Of a DNA stretch of 53,626 nt, positions 11,274 through 22,975 are shown piece by piece. Each line of letters opens with the position of its first letter. Position 1 is the stretch's first letter. The notes below the pieces were generated by a model. It had not been told where the DNA came from, ran no database searches, and saw nothing but the letters and a program-made list of their open reading frames with translations. The translations under genes and the position numbers were made by a program. Source of the DNA: Dissophora ornata (Eukaryota > Mortierellomycota > Mortierellomycetes > Mortierellales > Mortierellaceae); assembly GCA_025201705.1 (NCBI GenBank), contig MU616700.1, positions 1-53,626 of the forward strand. Direction: 5' to 3'.

Positions 11274-13319
11274 ATGACACGCTCTCTGATAAATTCTCCG
11301 ATGGACATCACCGAGATTCTCCAAAATGTCGCCGTCATGCTTGACCAGCCAACGCTGGTCGCCGCCAGCCTCGTATCTCGCCATTGGAATGAATGCTGTA
11401 CCCCAATACTCTGGAGCACTATCACCCGCGAAGACTGGTCCTTGACTCGATTTAGTCCTCGGGAACTCTATGCGCACGCGCATTTGGTCCGTTCGCTCGA
11501 ATGGGTTGCTACGCAGACGCACCTTAACCAGGTAGCGACTGGAGCTCCTAGCTACATGGGAGGCATGATGATGATGGCAATAGGCATGGGTGTAAGAATG
11601 GTGATATCAGTCCCGCCCTCAGCGCCGTCATCGTTACCGCAATCCCTCCAACACCCCTCCCTAGCGTCTGCAGAACCCAGCTCGTCAACATCTAAAACGT
11701 CACCAGAATGCACTCTTGACGTCCGACCCGGCCAGGAGTCGTCGCACGCTCAGGTTCCCGGAGCACAGCTAGAAGATCCAGTTATTCAAGAGGAGCTGCC
11801 GCTCGTCTGCCTCAGCAAGATAGTAGGTCACTGTGCCAACCTACAAAACTTATGCCTCCATGCTGAACAGGACGGTATTCATGTTGACATGATCGAAGCG
11901 ATTCGATCGTTGAGGTTCTTGCAGTCGCTGGAGTTATATGTGCACAGAGTTGTTGTCGCTGCTGCAGAGGACCAACAACAGGTGGTCAAGTCTACGAAAA
12001 AGACTGCGCGATCAGTGAATGTGCAGGATCTTGTCAGGGGCTTGCCTCAGTTGAGAATGCTCACCCTTCGAGGATCTGCCTTCTCATTCCAGTCTCCACC
12101 ATCGGCACAGCATTCTACTAACGATTGCCCTGCCTATCAAGACATCGCTGAAGACGTCGAAACTGAAGTTGGTGCATCTGTTGATGTCGAGGCGTCACGC
12201 GCAGGACCATCTTTTGTCCAATCCTCGCGTGGACATGAAAACAATGAACCATTGGCGGTGTGTCTGTCCAACTCAAGTTTCGATTGCTTTCCAAAATTGG
12301 GGCTAGAGCCTGGGCCATCACATTCACAGCCAGGCGGCGCTGCGTCTTTCTGCCCGATCCAGCACCTCTCTCTCGACACAGCACTCTCCGAGCAAGAGCT
12401 CACCTTCCTCCTTCAGCAATGCCCGTCGCTCGAGTCCCTGGATCTGCTAGGCGGTCTCTCCTGGGAATGGTCTGACGACTTTCTACATCACGTCGCAGAG
12501 TTCTGTCCTGGCCTGTGGGAATTCTCAATCAATTCGTCCTGCCACCTACCTGTGCCGGAGGACAGACTTACAGCCTTGGTGAACATATTGTCGCCGTTAC
12601 GACGCTTTGGTGCTCGATCCTGTCTACTCGGGGACTCGACCTTGGACGCTCTAGAAGAGCACTGCCCAGATCTAGAATGGCTAGATATCTCGCTAACAAA
12701 GGGCGGTCACCACCATAACCAACAACTGCTGCTGCACCAACTGACAAAGACAAGACTGTACGAGTACTTGAGACATGCCAGGGGATTGAAACGTCTGGAG
12801 GCCGATGGGGTCTGGATCTCATTGCAAGATCTACAAGACCATCAGGATCATCTGGGGGACCAAGGGCCCGCTGGAACGCATGATTCACAGCTACCGACAC
12901 AGCCGGTAGTATCCTGCAGTGGAAAGTGGGCTAGCCACGACACTATCAGACACTTCACTCTCGGCTTCACCAGCCCTGATCGAAGCACTCGCCAATGCCA
13001 TGCCATGTACGCTCTACTCTCGACACTCACTCACCTCGAACATCTCCAGCTCTCCTACACATGTCTCGATCTCTCTTGGGATTCTGGATTCCGTAAGCTC
13101 GAGACGCTGACCGAGCTACGGGCATTCAGCATCGAGACGTGTGGATATGCAGAGTTGACACAGGATGATTTGGTGTGGATGGTGAAGGCGTGGCCGAAAT
13201 TGGAGTGCATCAACGTAAACCTGCCAGGCGCATCAAAGGAGCGGCAATTCAGGGCGTGGTTGAAGGAAGCACAGAGGGAGGATGTAGTGATTAAGAGCCA
13301 ACAGGCGATGCTCTACTAA
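11274..13319 (+). CDS. F-box-like/LRR protein, 681 aa
   Basis: A single exon. The start is the ATG at 11274, directly after a run of A; the frame upstream of it has no ATG. Residues about 9-50 look like an F-box (MDITEILQNVAVML, then LVAASLVSRHWNECCTPILW). The rest shows irregular leucine-rich repeats such as LFQ-type LQNLCLHAE, LPQLRMLTLRG and CPSLESLDLLGGL, split by S/P-rich loops (about 115-165 and 280-350). By family it would bridge Skp1 of an SCF ubiquitin ligase to a substrate held by the LRR domain. The substrate is unknown. It is followed 140 bp later by a second F-box-like gene on the same strand. Confidence 0.82.
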   Translation: MTRSLINSPMDITEILQNVAVMLDQPTLVAASLVSRHWNECCTPILWSTITREDWSLTRFSPRELYAHAHLVRSLEWVATQTHLNQVATGAPSYMGGMMMMAIGMGVRMVISVPPSAPSSLPQSLQHPSLASAEPSSSTSKTSPECTLDVRPGQESSHAQVPGAQLEDPVIQEELPLVCLSKIVGHCANLQNLCLHAEQDGIHVDMIEAIRSLRFLQSLELYVHRVVVAAAEDQQQVVKSTKKTARSVNVQDLVRGLPQLRMLTLRGSAFSFQSPPSAQHSTNDCPAYQDIAEDVETEVGASVDVEASRAGPSFVQSSRGHENNEPLAVCLSNSSFDCFPKLGLEPGPSHSQPGGAASFCPIQHLSLDTALSEQELTFLLQQCPSLESLDLLGGLSWEWSDDFLHHVAEFCPGLWEFSINSSCHLPVPEDRLTALVNILSPLRRFGARSCLLGDSTLDALEEHCPDLEWLDISLTKGGHHHNQQLLLHQLTKTRLYEYLRHARGLKRLEADGVWISLQDLQDHQDHLGDQGPAGTHDSQLPTQPVVSCSGKWASHDTIRHFTLGFTSPDRSTRQCHAMYALLSTLTHLEHLQLSYTCLDLSWDSGFRKLETLTELRAFSIETCGYAELTQDDLVWMVKAWPKLECINVNLPGASKERQFRAWLKEAQREDVVIKSQQAMLY

Positions 13320-13459
13320 GTAGTCAACCAAAATTTATGCTGCGGTGCGCTGTGTTGTGTGGTCCGAGACTTTGGAGCTTCACGCGAGTGAGGCTCGGAA
13401 GACCTGCTCCATCCCATTGCTCTCCATCAACACATTCATTCCCCAATTCAATTAAAAGA

Positions 13460-15124
13460 ATGTCGCACTCCGCTACTTCAAAAGCACTACAGCTTCCAGA
13501 GATCCTCGAAGCGATTGCGCGCTTTATCCCACTCTTTGACGAGCCGGGTCCCCTTGTCGAATACTACTCCTTTGCACCTCACAAACTCCTCCCCTGTATC
13601 CTCGTCTCTCGACTCTGGCACCGATGTTTTCTACCGTTCTTATACCACTGTTACGTCGACAACCACTACACACCTCCAACTAGCACTTCTAGTTCTACTC
13701 TTACAAGTCCCGTGGACTCCACGGTCGATACAATTGTACCTGCACACATCGCCGCGTTTAGAAAGCATGCGCAACTATTCCGCCGATTTATAGCCTATGG
13801 CGCTAGGCGTCCCGGGGCCCTGCCCTTCAACGTAGATTCCCCGCCTAACAACCTAATTGTCTTGCATTTATATGGGTCGACGGAGATGCTCGCCAACTTG
13901 TTGGTCGCAAACCAAGGCAATCAAGGACAGTTGAAGGATTTTAGATGGACGGGTCAGTGGAGGGTAACGACGATCGATACGCCTTATCGAGAGGCTTTGA
14001 TGAACTTGCCAAGGCTGGAAACTTTGTTTCTAGAGAAATGGAAGTGCGATAACGAGTTGTTGTTCGGGGTGTTGAGCAAATGTCAGGGGACGCTTAGGAA
14101 TTTGATGCTGGAGTCCATTGCTGGGTTTGATGAGCGACTCTTCTTGGGGACCTACAAGGGAAATATGGTGGGAAATGTGGCAAGCAGCGAGTGCGACCAC
14201 AAGGGACTGGATAAGAAAGAGGGGTCTCCGATACTCCAACTCACAAACCTCAAACATTTGCGAATGCTCCTCGACTGGACTCAGAGTCCTGCAGCCGTGT
14301 ACATCCCATGTATGTGTCCTGCACTCGAGTCGCTTGACTTGACCGTCGACGAGGGAAAGTTCGATCTTACACAACTCACGACCATTCTCAGGACCCACTG
14401 CCCCAACTTGAACACGATCAGTTATGAGGAAGGTTATTCTATGATGTACGAACATGGATACTTTCCACAACCGAGCATCTACGCCTCGCTCTACAAGGAT
14501 TGCGCCATGAGCCGCTCAGCACAGCTGAGGAATATCACAGTAGCACTGCCTCTCGGCCTAGATTGCCATATGCTCGAGGCATTGTTAACCCACTCCACCA
14601 CACTCGAAGTCCTGGATCTTCGATGTTGCTACGACGGTCGTGCCCTTGCACAGGCTTCTTTGGATATGTCCCAAATGGTACTCATTTTTAACCGCTCTCC
14701 TAACCTCCGAGAGGTCATGCTTTCGGACGTCAATTGCGCTATCAATTCGTTTGATGATCTCCTCAGCCAACCCTGGGTTTGTCGTAACCTTTCATCTCTG
14801 GTCATCGATGGATATACGCCTTCCTATGGTGCAGATGACGATAATCCCGAGCGACTTAGGCATGAAAAGCACCGGAGACGGATCCGTGAACAAGCATCAC
14901 CTCGCAAGAGTCGACTTCACGAGTACCGAGACGATGGCCAAGGGTGGTATTTGAGTCCGGGGTTGAGTGAATACGGATTTTCAGAGGCTCTGGCGGATGG
15001 ACTGATGAAACGGAGGTTATTTGAGCATATGAGTGATATAAGTGGGATCAGGAAAATGACATACTTGAGGTTGAATGAGACGTCGTTCTTTGGAGAAGAG
15101 CAAGAGGTTCAGGAACCGGAGTAA
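13460..15124 (+). CDS. F-box-like/LRR protein, 554 aa
   Basis: A single exon. The ATG at 13460 is chosen because the F-box-like segment begins soon after it (LQLPEILEAIARFIPLF, then LLPCILVSRLWHRCFLP). An in-frame ATG at 13337 would add 41 residues that look like untranslated leader. Between the two F-box halves lies an insertion of about 15 residues (DEPGPLVEYYSFAP). LRR-like lines follow (LRNLMLESIAGF, LKHLRMLLDW, LEVLDLRCCYDG, LSSLVIDGY), and a basic patch lies at about residues 470-495. The likely role is an SCF substrate adaptor. The stop lies 57 bp from the stop of the convergent RECQL4-type gene. The F-box half-insertion is shared with the gene at 44429. Confidence 0.78.
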   Translation: MSHSATSKALQLPEILEAIARFIPLFDEPGPLVEYYSFAPHKLLPCILVSRLWHRCFLPFLYHCYVDNHYTPPTSTSSSTLTSPVDSTVDTIVPAHIAAFRKHAQLFRRFIAYGARRPGALPFNVDSPPNNLIVLHLYGSTEMLANLLVANQGNQGQLKDFRWTGQWRVTTIDTPYREALMNLPRLETLFLEKWKCDNELLFGVLSKCQGTLRNLMLESIAGFDERLFLGTYKGNMVGNVASSECDHKGLDKKEGSPILQLTNLKHLRMLLDWTQSPAAVYIPCMCPALESLDLTVDEGKFDLTQLTTILRTHCPNLNTISYEEGYSMMYEHGYFPQPSIYASLYKDCAMSRSAQLRNITVALPLGLDCHMLEALLTHSTTLEVLDLRCCYDGRALAQASLDMSQMVLIFNRSPNLREVMLSDVNCAINSFDDLLSQPWVCRNLSSLVIDGYTPSYGADDDNPERLRHEKHRRRIREQASPRKSRLHEYRDDGQGWYLSPGLSEYGFSEALADGLMKRRLFEHMSDISGIRKMTYLRLNETSFFGEEQEVQEPE

Positions 15125-15180
15125 GACATGGACAAGGCGACTTCATAGCACGAGTAACTTATATAGAATACATCTCCATC

Positions 15181-15186
15181 TTTATT
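15181..15186 (-). terminator. AATAAA overlapping the RECQL4-type stop codon
   Basis: The minus strand reads CAATAAAG, so the TAA stop lies inside a candidate polyadenylation signal. If used, the 3' UTR would be only about 20-40 nt, which would leave room for the convergent F-box gene ending at 15124. Confidence 0.4.
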
Positions 15187-18100
15187 GCTGATGTTGCTGC
15201 TGAGCAAGACGTTGTTGGCGCTGCTCCTTAATGATTCGGTCCGCCATCTGCATGAGCTGCGCAAAGTCAAAATGCACATACTTTGACCAGTACCTCTGTC
15301 GTGACCACTCCAGCGCAGGGTAGCATGGACTTGAAATTCCATGAAATATCCTGCTCACTACCCTCGGAGAGTCAATGCCTCTTCCGCGGCCACCACTATA
15401 CTCGGAGGACGACTGCTGCTGCTGTTGCTGCCACTGCTGATTCAAAAACACCTTCAAGTCGACCTCTACAGCCGAGCGCCATTTCCTTTGCAGGTTGGAG
15501 ACTGTGGTATTCTCGTAGTTGTATAACTGAATCGTCTTGTCCTCGGAAGAAACTGTACCAGCATCAGCCACAGAGTCTTCATCCGCATGAAACAAGTCCT
15601 GTTCTGCAGATAGCCCGCCTATACCTTCGCCTGACTGTCGTGCAAAGTATTCTTGAATACCATCACGCAAAATCATCTCAGATTCGCTCACACCTCCATT
15701 CAGAGACAGGGGCCTATTTTGCGCCTTTGCGCGAGCCCGCATCTGAATGTACTCAGGATCGACGTCCTCATCGTACTCACTACTCTCCGCTCCGTCCTCC
15801 CCGCTCTCCTCGGCTGCATTGATAGAACTCTGTGTTCTGGGCTTAAAGACTTCCTGCTGCTGCCAGGTCGGGGTCGCAACAGCCTGGAATAGCTCGTAAA
15901 CTTGATCCACCTTGGCTACCCCTACTCGCTCCACTGCGCACAGTTTGCGGTGCAGCCGATCCGCAAGAGTCACAATGAACTCATCGTGATCCTGTTCATA
16001 CGACTCCTGACCATACACCTGCTCGTCCTCACTGATAATAGCTGCGGAAGAAGAGTTGCCAGAGTCATCCACCTCCATGCACATAGCCGAGCGTCTACTT
16101 CGACTCTTTTGCTGTTGAGTCTTTAGCGCCTCCCGTTCCTGTCGTCGATGCTCGGTCATATAATCCACAGGTTCTTTCCGGATTTCAACGCATAGTGACG
16201 GATCTGTCATCTCAAAGACCACCCACTTCTTACGCTTCCAAAGCTGCAACTCTTGAATCAGTTCCGTGTATGTCATGTCGTTCTGTTGACACAGCGACAT
16301 CGTATCACAGCAATACGCCATAGAAAGAGTCGTCCCTGCAAGACCGGTCTTGTTGCCCCTTCGACCCTTTTGATATGATGGCCCGCTGGTCGAGTTATGT
16401 CCCGTGAGCACGCCTTGTTTCATAATCATTTCTACCAGTGGTACCTTGTCTGCCAGCTCTGTCAGTGCCTCCGAGGTCTGCAGAAATTTGACTGTACACT
16501 TCGCAGATATTGAACCCATGACCTTGATTGCATGAGAAATATCCAGTTCAATGTAGCTCAGCAGCGTTGCTAAGACCTCCTTCTTGATGTCAAACTCTTC
16601 CTCTACCAACTCTTCGCGCACCACTACCAATCTCCTGCAATGAGATGTCCCGCTGCCAGACCATACTCCCGGCATAGGAGGAATGACTAATATGCTAGCA
16701 GTGGATGTGACAAGGTCCTTCTGTTTGTTCTCATAGCCATTGCCAGCATTGTTGGTCTTGAGCTTCAAAGGCTGTCGATCATTCTGTTTTCGCTTCTTGG
16801 TACCGGGAGCAAGCGCCCCATCCTCAGGCCCGTCATCCTCGTTAGCCTCCTCCCTTTCTTCTTCATCGCTTGTTTTGAGCGGTCGACGTTTTTTGCTGTT
16901 CGTCTTGACCAGGCTACCTGAAGACAATGTCGAATTAACTATACCCTTCCTCGAAAACAGCTTCTTAATCAAGCGTAGAACTGATCCCCAGTCCATACCA
17001 TCTGCATAGGCCAGACTCCTCAGCCGCAGGTAATCCTCTTGATTCAAGAACATGTGGCAGTATGACCTTTCGCCATCGCGTCCAGAACGTCCGATCTCCT
17101 GGATATAATTTTCGAGCGATTTGGGCATACAGTAGTGGATGACGCTACGGATGTTGGATTTGTTCAGTCCAAGACCAAAGGCAATTGTGGCGACCAAGAT
17201 CCGGATCCCGCTGGGTGAACCGCCAGCGCTTGATCCAGCTCCAAGCTTTCCTCTGGCGACAACGCCCTTCTGTGGACCATCATTCATGAACCTCTGCTGA
17301 ATTCTCTGACGATCAAGCGGTGATTTTCCGGCATGATAACTCTCTGCGCTGAAATTCCGCACCCTCAAGAACCCAGCTAGTGCATCCGCCTGCGCTTGTT
17401 TCATCACATAGATCAATATCGAGTCCATAGTAGCAAATCGCGGCGATTGAAGCAAGTTGAGTAAGGCGGGCTCGCGGTCAAGCTCCAGTGATGCCGTCAT
17501 CGCGAGATTCTCACGGATTACTGCACCCGAAAGCACTCCGGTGAGCCGGTCAATGTCCAGCATTGTGCAGATAGAGTCCTTTGTACCCTCGGTCGCCGTT
17601 CCTGTTAGTCCGAGCACGCAGGGTGACTTGAGATCTGTCTTCAGGACGTGGTTTAGAAGTAAATAGGCGGGTCGAAAATTGTGCGACCACTCTGAAAGAC
17701 AATGGACCTCATCCACGCAAAGAAACGAGATGCGTGGAATCCTTCTTGTTCTCACAAGACTTAGAAACGATTGACTCTGCAGCTTTTCCGGTGAAATGAA
17801 AAGGATTTTGATCGCATTGGAAGTCAATTTTTCCATGAAGTCCTTGAACTGGGACGCCTGTATGAGAAAAGACGCGATTGTTGTAAGTCTTCGATGCATC
17901 ATAAGCTATGCGGACAGATATTTGTGTTGCACAATGTCATTGCTTACAGATTGCTCAACGCTCGTCCAGCAGGCGCCGGTAAGTCCAGGTGGTAAGTTCT
18001 TGACTTGATCGTACATTAGTGAAATCATAGGTGATATCACCAGCGTCAGATTACGAATGCCGAGCTTGGAGAAGATATATGCCGGCAGTTGATAGGAGAG

Positions 18101-21100
18101 CGACTTGCCGCTACCTGGGATGTCGACATTTGAGATGATCAGTGCTATGTAATGACCTGCAAATATAAATGCACAATATACCATCTACACGACTAACCTG
18201 TTGGCAACACAAGCAATGACGACTCGTAGCGCAGGACCCTCTTAACCGAGTCCAACTGTCCGTCTCTAAACGACCGGTAGCCCCACACCTTCTTCAAGAT
18301 GTATTCCAGATTAACCCGGAATCCGTCCAACTCTTCCTCTTGCGCAGTCTCGCTGCGGCCCTGGAGCTCGAGCGCCTTGATATACTCGTCAGGGTCATCC
18401 ACATCACCCAGTGGCGCCTTTAGGTACTTTCGGGAGATGGTGACAACGTACGGATCCATAATATCGTTCACATTTCCGTACCAGGGCATTCCATCTTCGT
18501 TATCGTCTTCGTCTTCAACACCCATACCACCGTCTGCAATACTCAAGGCCAAAGTCGCGTCAGTGAATTCGCTGTCAAACTCAGTCCTCCAGCTTTCCGT
18601 ATCAAAATGCGTGCGTCCAGTCCCCGCGAGTCCTCCCGCTGCCGCATTTCCTCCAAACTTGGAGTTGCCAAATCGAGACCGACCACGAGCACCCCCTTTC
18701 CTGAATCCGCCTCGTTGAAGATTATATGCCACAAAGTTGCCATCACCTCCAGAGCTTCCATACTTATTGGTAGTAGGTCGGCGAGGCCCGGCCCGCCCTA
18801 GACCAATTCCAGGCATTCGCCTGTCGCTCTTGACCATAGGTTTGTTTGAATTTGCCCAGCCATATGCACTTGACTCGTCGTTGGTCCCCAGCTTCATAGG
18901 ATTGCTATCTTCCGAGAGCTGTTTGTTAATATAAACGCCGGCATCGCCCTTATTTGAGTCCGTCTTTTGGTCAGCAGTTGCATCAATGCTGCTGTCCACC
19001 ACTGCGCCGGACTCAACTGGCTTGGCTGTTTTATGCGAACGAGTTGACGTTTTCTTAGCCTTTTCCGGCAATGCTTTCTCTGAAGGAGCGACAGCGACTG
19101 GATGTGCCAAAAAAAAAAAAAAAATGAGCTCGAGCAAGAGATCTCACATGATGCGCAAATCAACCAAAAGAATACGTACTGCGGTGAAGGCGCGTGGTTC
19201 GCTTTTGGGTATATCTCTTTCTGGGCGCCTCTCTCCGTTCCGGACCAAATGGGTTCTTCTCCCTACTGTCAGTTTCGCATTCTTGCTCTTCCCAGTCAGC
19301 TTCGTTCGCGATATCGGCATCCTGACCTTCATATTCACCGGTGGAGCTGGCCATGTTGATGCCCTGTGCATCTTGCTGCTCATCTGAGCGGCCTTTAGTT
19401 ACAACCACATTATCCGATGCCTTCTTCTGACCCAATCCCAAAAACTCTCGCTCAAACTGTTCGTCCTCCTCTTGGCTAGGTATAAAGAGTGTCGATCGCA
19501 CCTGCCGCCGTCGATAATGCGAATGAAATCCCGGCGGAACGACAAATATGTCGACTTCGGATTTTGCGCTTCCTGGTGTAGGTTGTGAGAATGTCAAGCT
19601 AGGCTGCTGGCTTGGTGTCCTTGAGGTAGCTGTGGACGTGGATCTTATCCTTGTCGGGGTCATCAACCCTTTTGGGGTGTTGCTAGGTCTTCCCGCCATG
19701 TCTACCACAGGCGAATAAAGTGCAACTTCCTCCTGAGCTCTGTCTATGTTTCCGTCATCACACTGGTCTTCAATATCAAATCCTTGAATGATGCGTCCGC
19801 CTGAAGCAAAGTTATTGATTACAGACTGCCTTCGATCGCGCAACGACATCGAGTCCATTGCCACATGAACTGTGTCGTGCAATATGCTAGGTTCAAATTC
19901 GCTGTAACTCGCAGAAGAGAAGCTGAATGGGTTATCGGTTACACTTGCGCTATCGCTATATCCTTGTTGGTTGCGATGCAGTGTCGGTGGCCCCTGCTTG
20001 GCATTTGCCACATTGGTAAGATAGGTATCTAGGACGGAGTGCTGGATAGATGGCGACGTCGGGTACGGAACGCTCGAGCGACGGAACAACGACCGCGCCA
20101 CTTTGGCTGCGCCAGACTTCTGCGGGGTCGAGAGGAGAGGGCTTTTCATGCACATGATATCTGAGGCAACATCATCTGCTTCATGGGGCAGGGAGTCATT
20201 GGCTTGAATCAGAGAGTGCTCATGAACAGGCTCTAGATCATTTATAACCGGCGCAGATGGGCGAGTTGGTCGCTTGGATCGTCGATTGTTCATGCCTCCG
20301 AATAGGGGCGACATCCTTGGGCGTGAGGGTGACTGGAAAGGATTTGGCAGATACAGTGACGACGTTTTCTTTGATGTTGGCGTTCGGAGCATGCGGGAGG
20401 GAGTGGAAAACCCCTGCATGAAGGGAGCATCTGAGTCTGCTTCCTGAACGATGGGGAAAATCGCGTTCGAGAAGGTTGCAAAGGCCACTGTCCCTCCGCT
20501 GTCTTTGACTTGTTCTCTGATAGCGAAAAGTCCAGGTGACGAATTGAATGGTGTCGGACTCAACAAAGACCTTCGGCCAGCGCTCCCTGATGGCGAAGTC
20601 AACTTGCGTCCAATGCGCTGTGAATTTGGGGTGGTTGAAGCGATTGATGCAAGGAACTGGAGGCGTTCCTCCTCATTCTTGCTGCCTCGGCTGGGCGACA
20701 TGAAGCCAGCACTATTGACCACCCTTCGTGGTGACACAAACTCTACTTCCTTCTTCCTGGTCGGCGTTCTGCTTCCTGAGGTGATATATTGCGTCCTTGA
20801 TTGCTTCGTTGGGGTCCGCGCAGGATCGTTGTTTCTAGAGAGGTCTGTGAAATCCATGGCGCCTCCGGAAAGCTTCAACTGCTTCGCCCCCAGAGCTTTC
20901 TTAATTTTCCCGTAAGCCCTATATCTCTTCACTGGTATTTGTATTAAATGAGGAAGATCGTTTGCCGTTAGATGCCACTATATTGACGATATTTAAATAA
21001 TTTGCCTTTGTCGTCCTTCAGCTTACCCATAGCTTCATCTTTGGCAATATCTTCCTGTGTAGCAGTTCGTCCATGTCTGGCCTTGAAGCTGGCTTCCCAT

Positions 21101-21777
21101 GATTTCAACTCCTTACGAGCTTTCTTCAAGTCCTCCACGGTTGCATTACTGTAGTCTACCTTGTCATCAGAGTGCTTAAGCCGCGAGCTGCTAGACTGGG
21201 GGTGCCGTGGGACAAAATGAGAGGAGCCATGCTGATCTCTTGTCTGAAAAGTCTCCGCGCCTAGTGAGCTAAATTGAACTGATACCGAGACATGGGTATC
21301 TTGAATGGCTGGCGATCGTGGTTCCGGCGAAGCTACACTTGCTTGGAACGGGTTTTGCGGGGGGGTATGTGACCTTGTATGTGACTTTGCTGGTACATCA
21401 GGATTCTTGTGGGCCTCTCTGTATTCCTTTCCCTGTGCTATTACAGGATACTTTTTACGCGAAGCCGGCTTGCGACTGATCAAGAATGGGTTGTCCTCGT
21501 CCTCTTGCAACAGTTGCACTGGCGGTTGTTGCGGTTTTAATCGAGAGGTCTGTGGAGTAGTATGTACTGGTTGGCTCAGGAATGTGATGCTATGGTCCAT
21601 TAAGGGATCACGACTTGAGGTATCTTTATCGATGATATACGAGTCTGGAGTGAGTACTCGAGGTTGTTTGCCACCAATTCCGAGGTCATTTCTTCGACGT
21701 GGTGTTTGTCCATCGAAATGAGAGGTGGCCGTTTGAGCATCACTATCATCGGTATGTAAAGTCGGCTCGTGCTCCAT
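15182..21777 (-). CDS. RECQL4-type DNA helicase with Sld2-like N-terminus, 2,081 aa
   Basis: Five exons join in frame: 21777-21027, 20931-19180, 19097-18198, 18114-17948 and 17857-15182. Residues about 212-265 match the Sld2/RECQL4 replication-initiation motif ([22 protein letters not shown] across intron 1, [14 protein letters not shown]). Residues 266-1110 are mostly low complexity, with a [17 protein letters not shown] segment typical of RECQL4. The helicase begins near 1110: FRDGQ, Walker A LPTGSGKS across intron 3, a DEVH box at 1239-1242, [26 protein letters not shown] and [12 protein letters not shown]. The following [16 protein letters not shown] fits the RecQ4-specific C-terminal domain. 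By family it acts in CMG helicase assembly and DNA repair. It is much longer than human RECQL4 (about 1,200 aa). The ATG at 21777 is the second Met of the open frame; the first would add 16 hydrophobic residues. Confidence 0.92.
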
Positions 21778-22975
21778 TATGAGTCCATGGACAAAGATTT
21801 GAAGGAAAAGGATGACTGACTGCAACGCTGTGGGACAAGAGATGGAATGGCAACATGAAAGAGACGAATGTGAGGTTCACAACAAACCACCGAGACGCGA
21901 CTTCAGGGACAAAGCCACGGCACAACAGAATTACTAAAAAAAAAATCATTTGAAAATAACCCAAGCCCAATCCAGTTTGTGTAAACTCCGAAGTCGCAAA
22001 CCCAGAGCTACTGTGACACCTCTTCAGCAGGATCGACGTTAACTCCCGAGCTTTCCTGTCATTCTCCGGGGCTCATGAACTTTGTTGGTGATGGCGAGAG
22101 GTAGTCTTGGTTATGCAAGATATGTGCCAAGCAAGAACTGCATACTGTCCTTTGGGTGCTCGAACAACTTATATCCTTTCCAACGCATCCACCCCGCCTG
22201 ATCTTGCGCTCCCAGGTTGACGAGATCTACCGGCCGCTTTTCTACGTCCCAGACGGAAGAAGTGCCGTAAGCGAGGGAGATATTGCACAGTTGCTATTTA
22301 GAAATCACCTGTTGGTCAGAGTCTCGGCGCTAACTGGAATCGCCATCAAGAGGGACGAATTAAATGAAAACGTTACATGATTGATATACTTGCAACATAA
22401 GGAGCCAAGTTTACTACGCTATGGCGCCTGGAGGTTGTCACGGATTATGGTCCCAATGGCTAAATACTCAGTTGCTCGACCTCATCTCTCTTAAATTAAC
22501 CATGGTTGTGTCCGGATTGTGTCCGGCCTGGTCTAGCAGACTTGCCTAGTGTAGCTCGCTCTGTTCGATACATCTGCCCGTATTCAGATCCGATATAGTA
22601 GTGGAGCGGTGAAGCAAGCCTCAAGTCTGTCCAGTGTATCTGGTGTGTACACCTATTTGCAACTACTTTCCGCTTCTGCAAGAGCCGGTCGCCAGATTGA
22701 ACTTGTACACATGGAACAAAGTACTTGTCGACAAGCAAGGATTGGTCGCCAAACAAGTTATTGCACATAGACTAAGATACCGGCTACCAAATAGTGTTTT
22801 CAGAATGGGTATTCTCTATTACTACTTACTAGTAGGACTAGTGTATGTAAGATACTGGCTACACCAAAGACGATGGTCTCTTCTTTTTCGTGGCTGTGAA
22901 GTTGGTTCTTCGTTTCTTTATCGCCTCGCTCCTTCTCGCGATTGCAACCGCGAAGACAAAGACATTGTCGCTTAT
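21778..22975. other. Intergenic stretch, no recognised gene
   Basis: The first 200 bp should hold the RECQL4-type promoter. A 74-codon frame at 22156-22380 (+) contains VDEIYRPLFYVPDGR but matches no family I know, and neighbouring frames carry stops. It may be a decayed fragment. The remainder to the Ras-like gene's stop codon shows nothing definable. Confidence 0.4.

Noticed and set aside
17858..17902. N-terminal residues MMHRRLTT of the long helicase frame
   Set aside because: They fall in intron 4; the exon starts at 17857 after CATACAG, giving the expected RecQ4 sequence.
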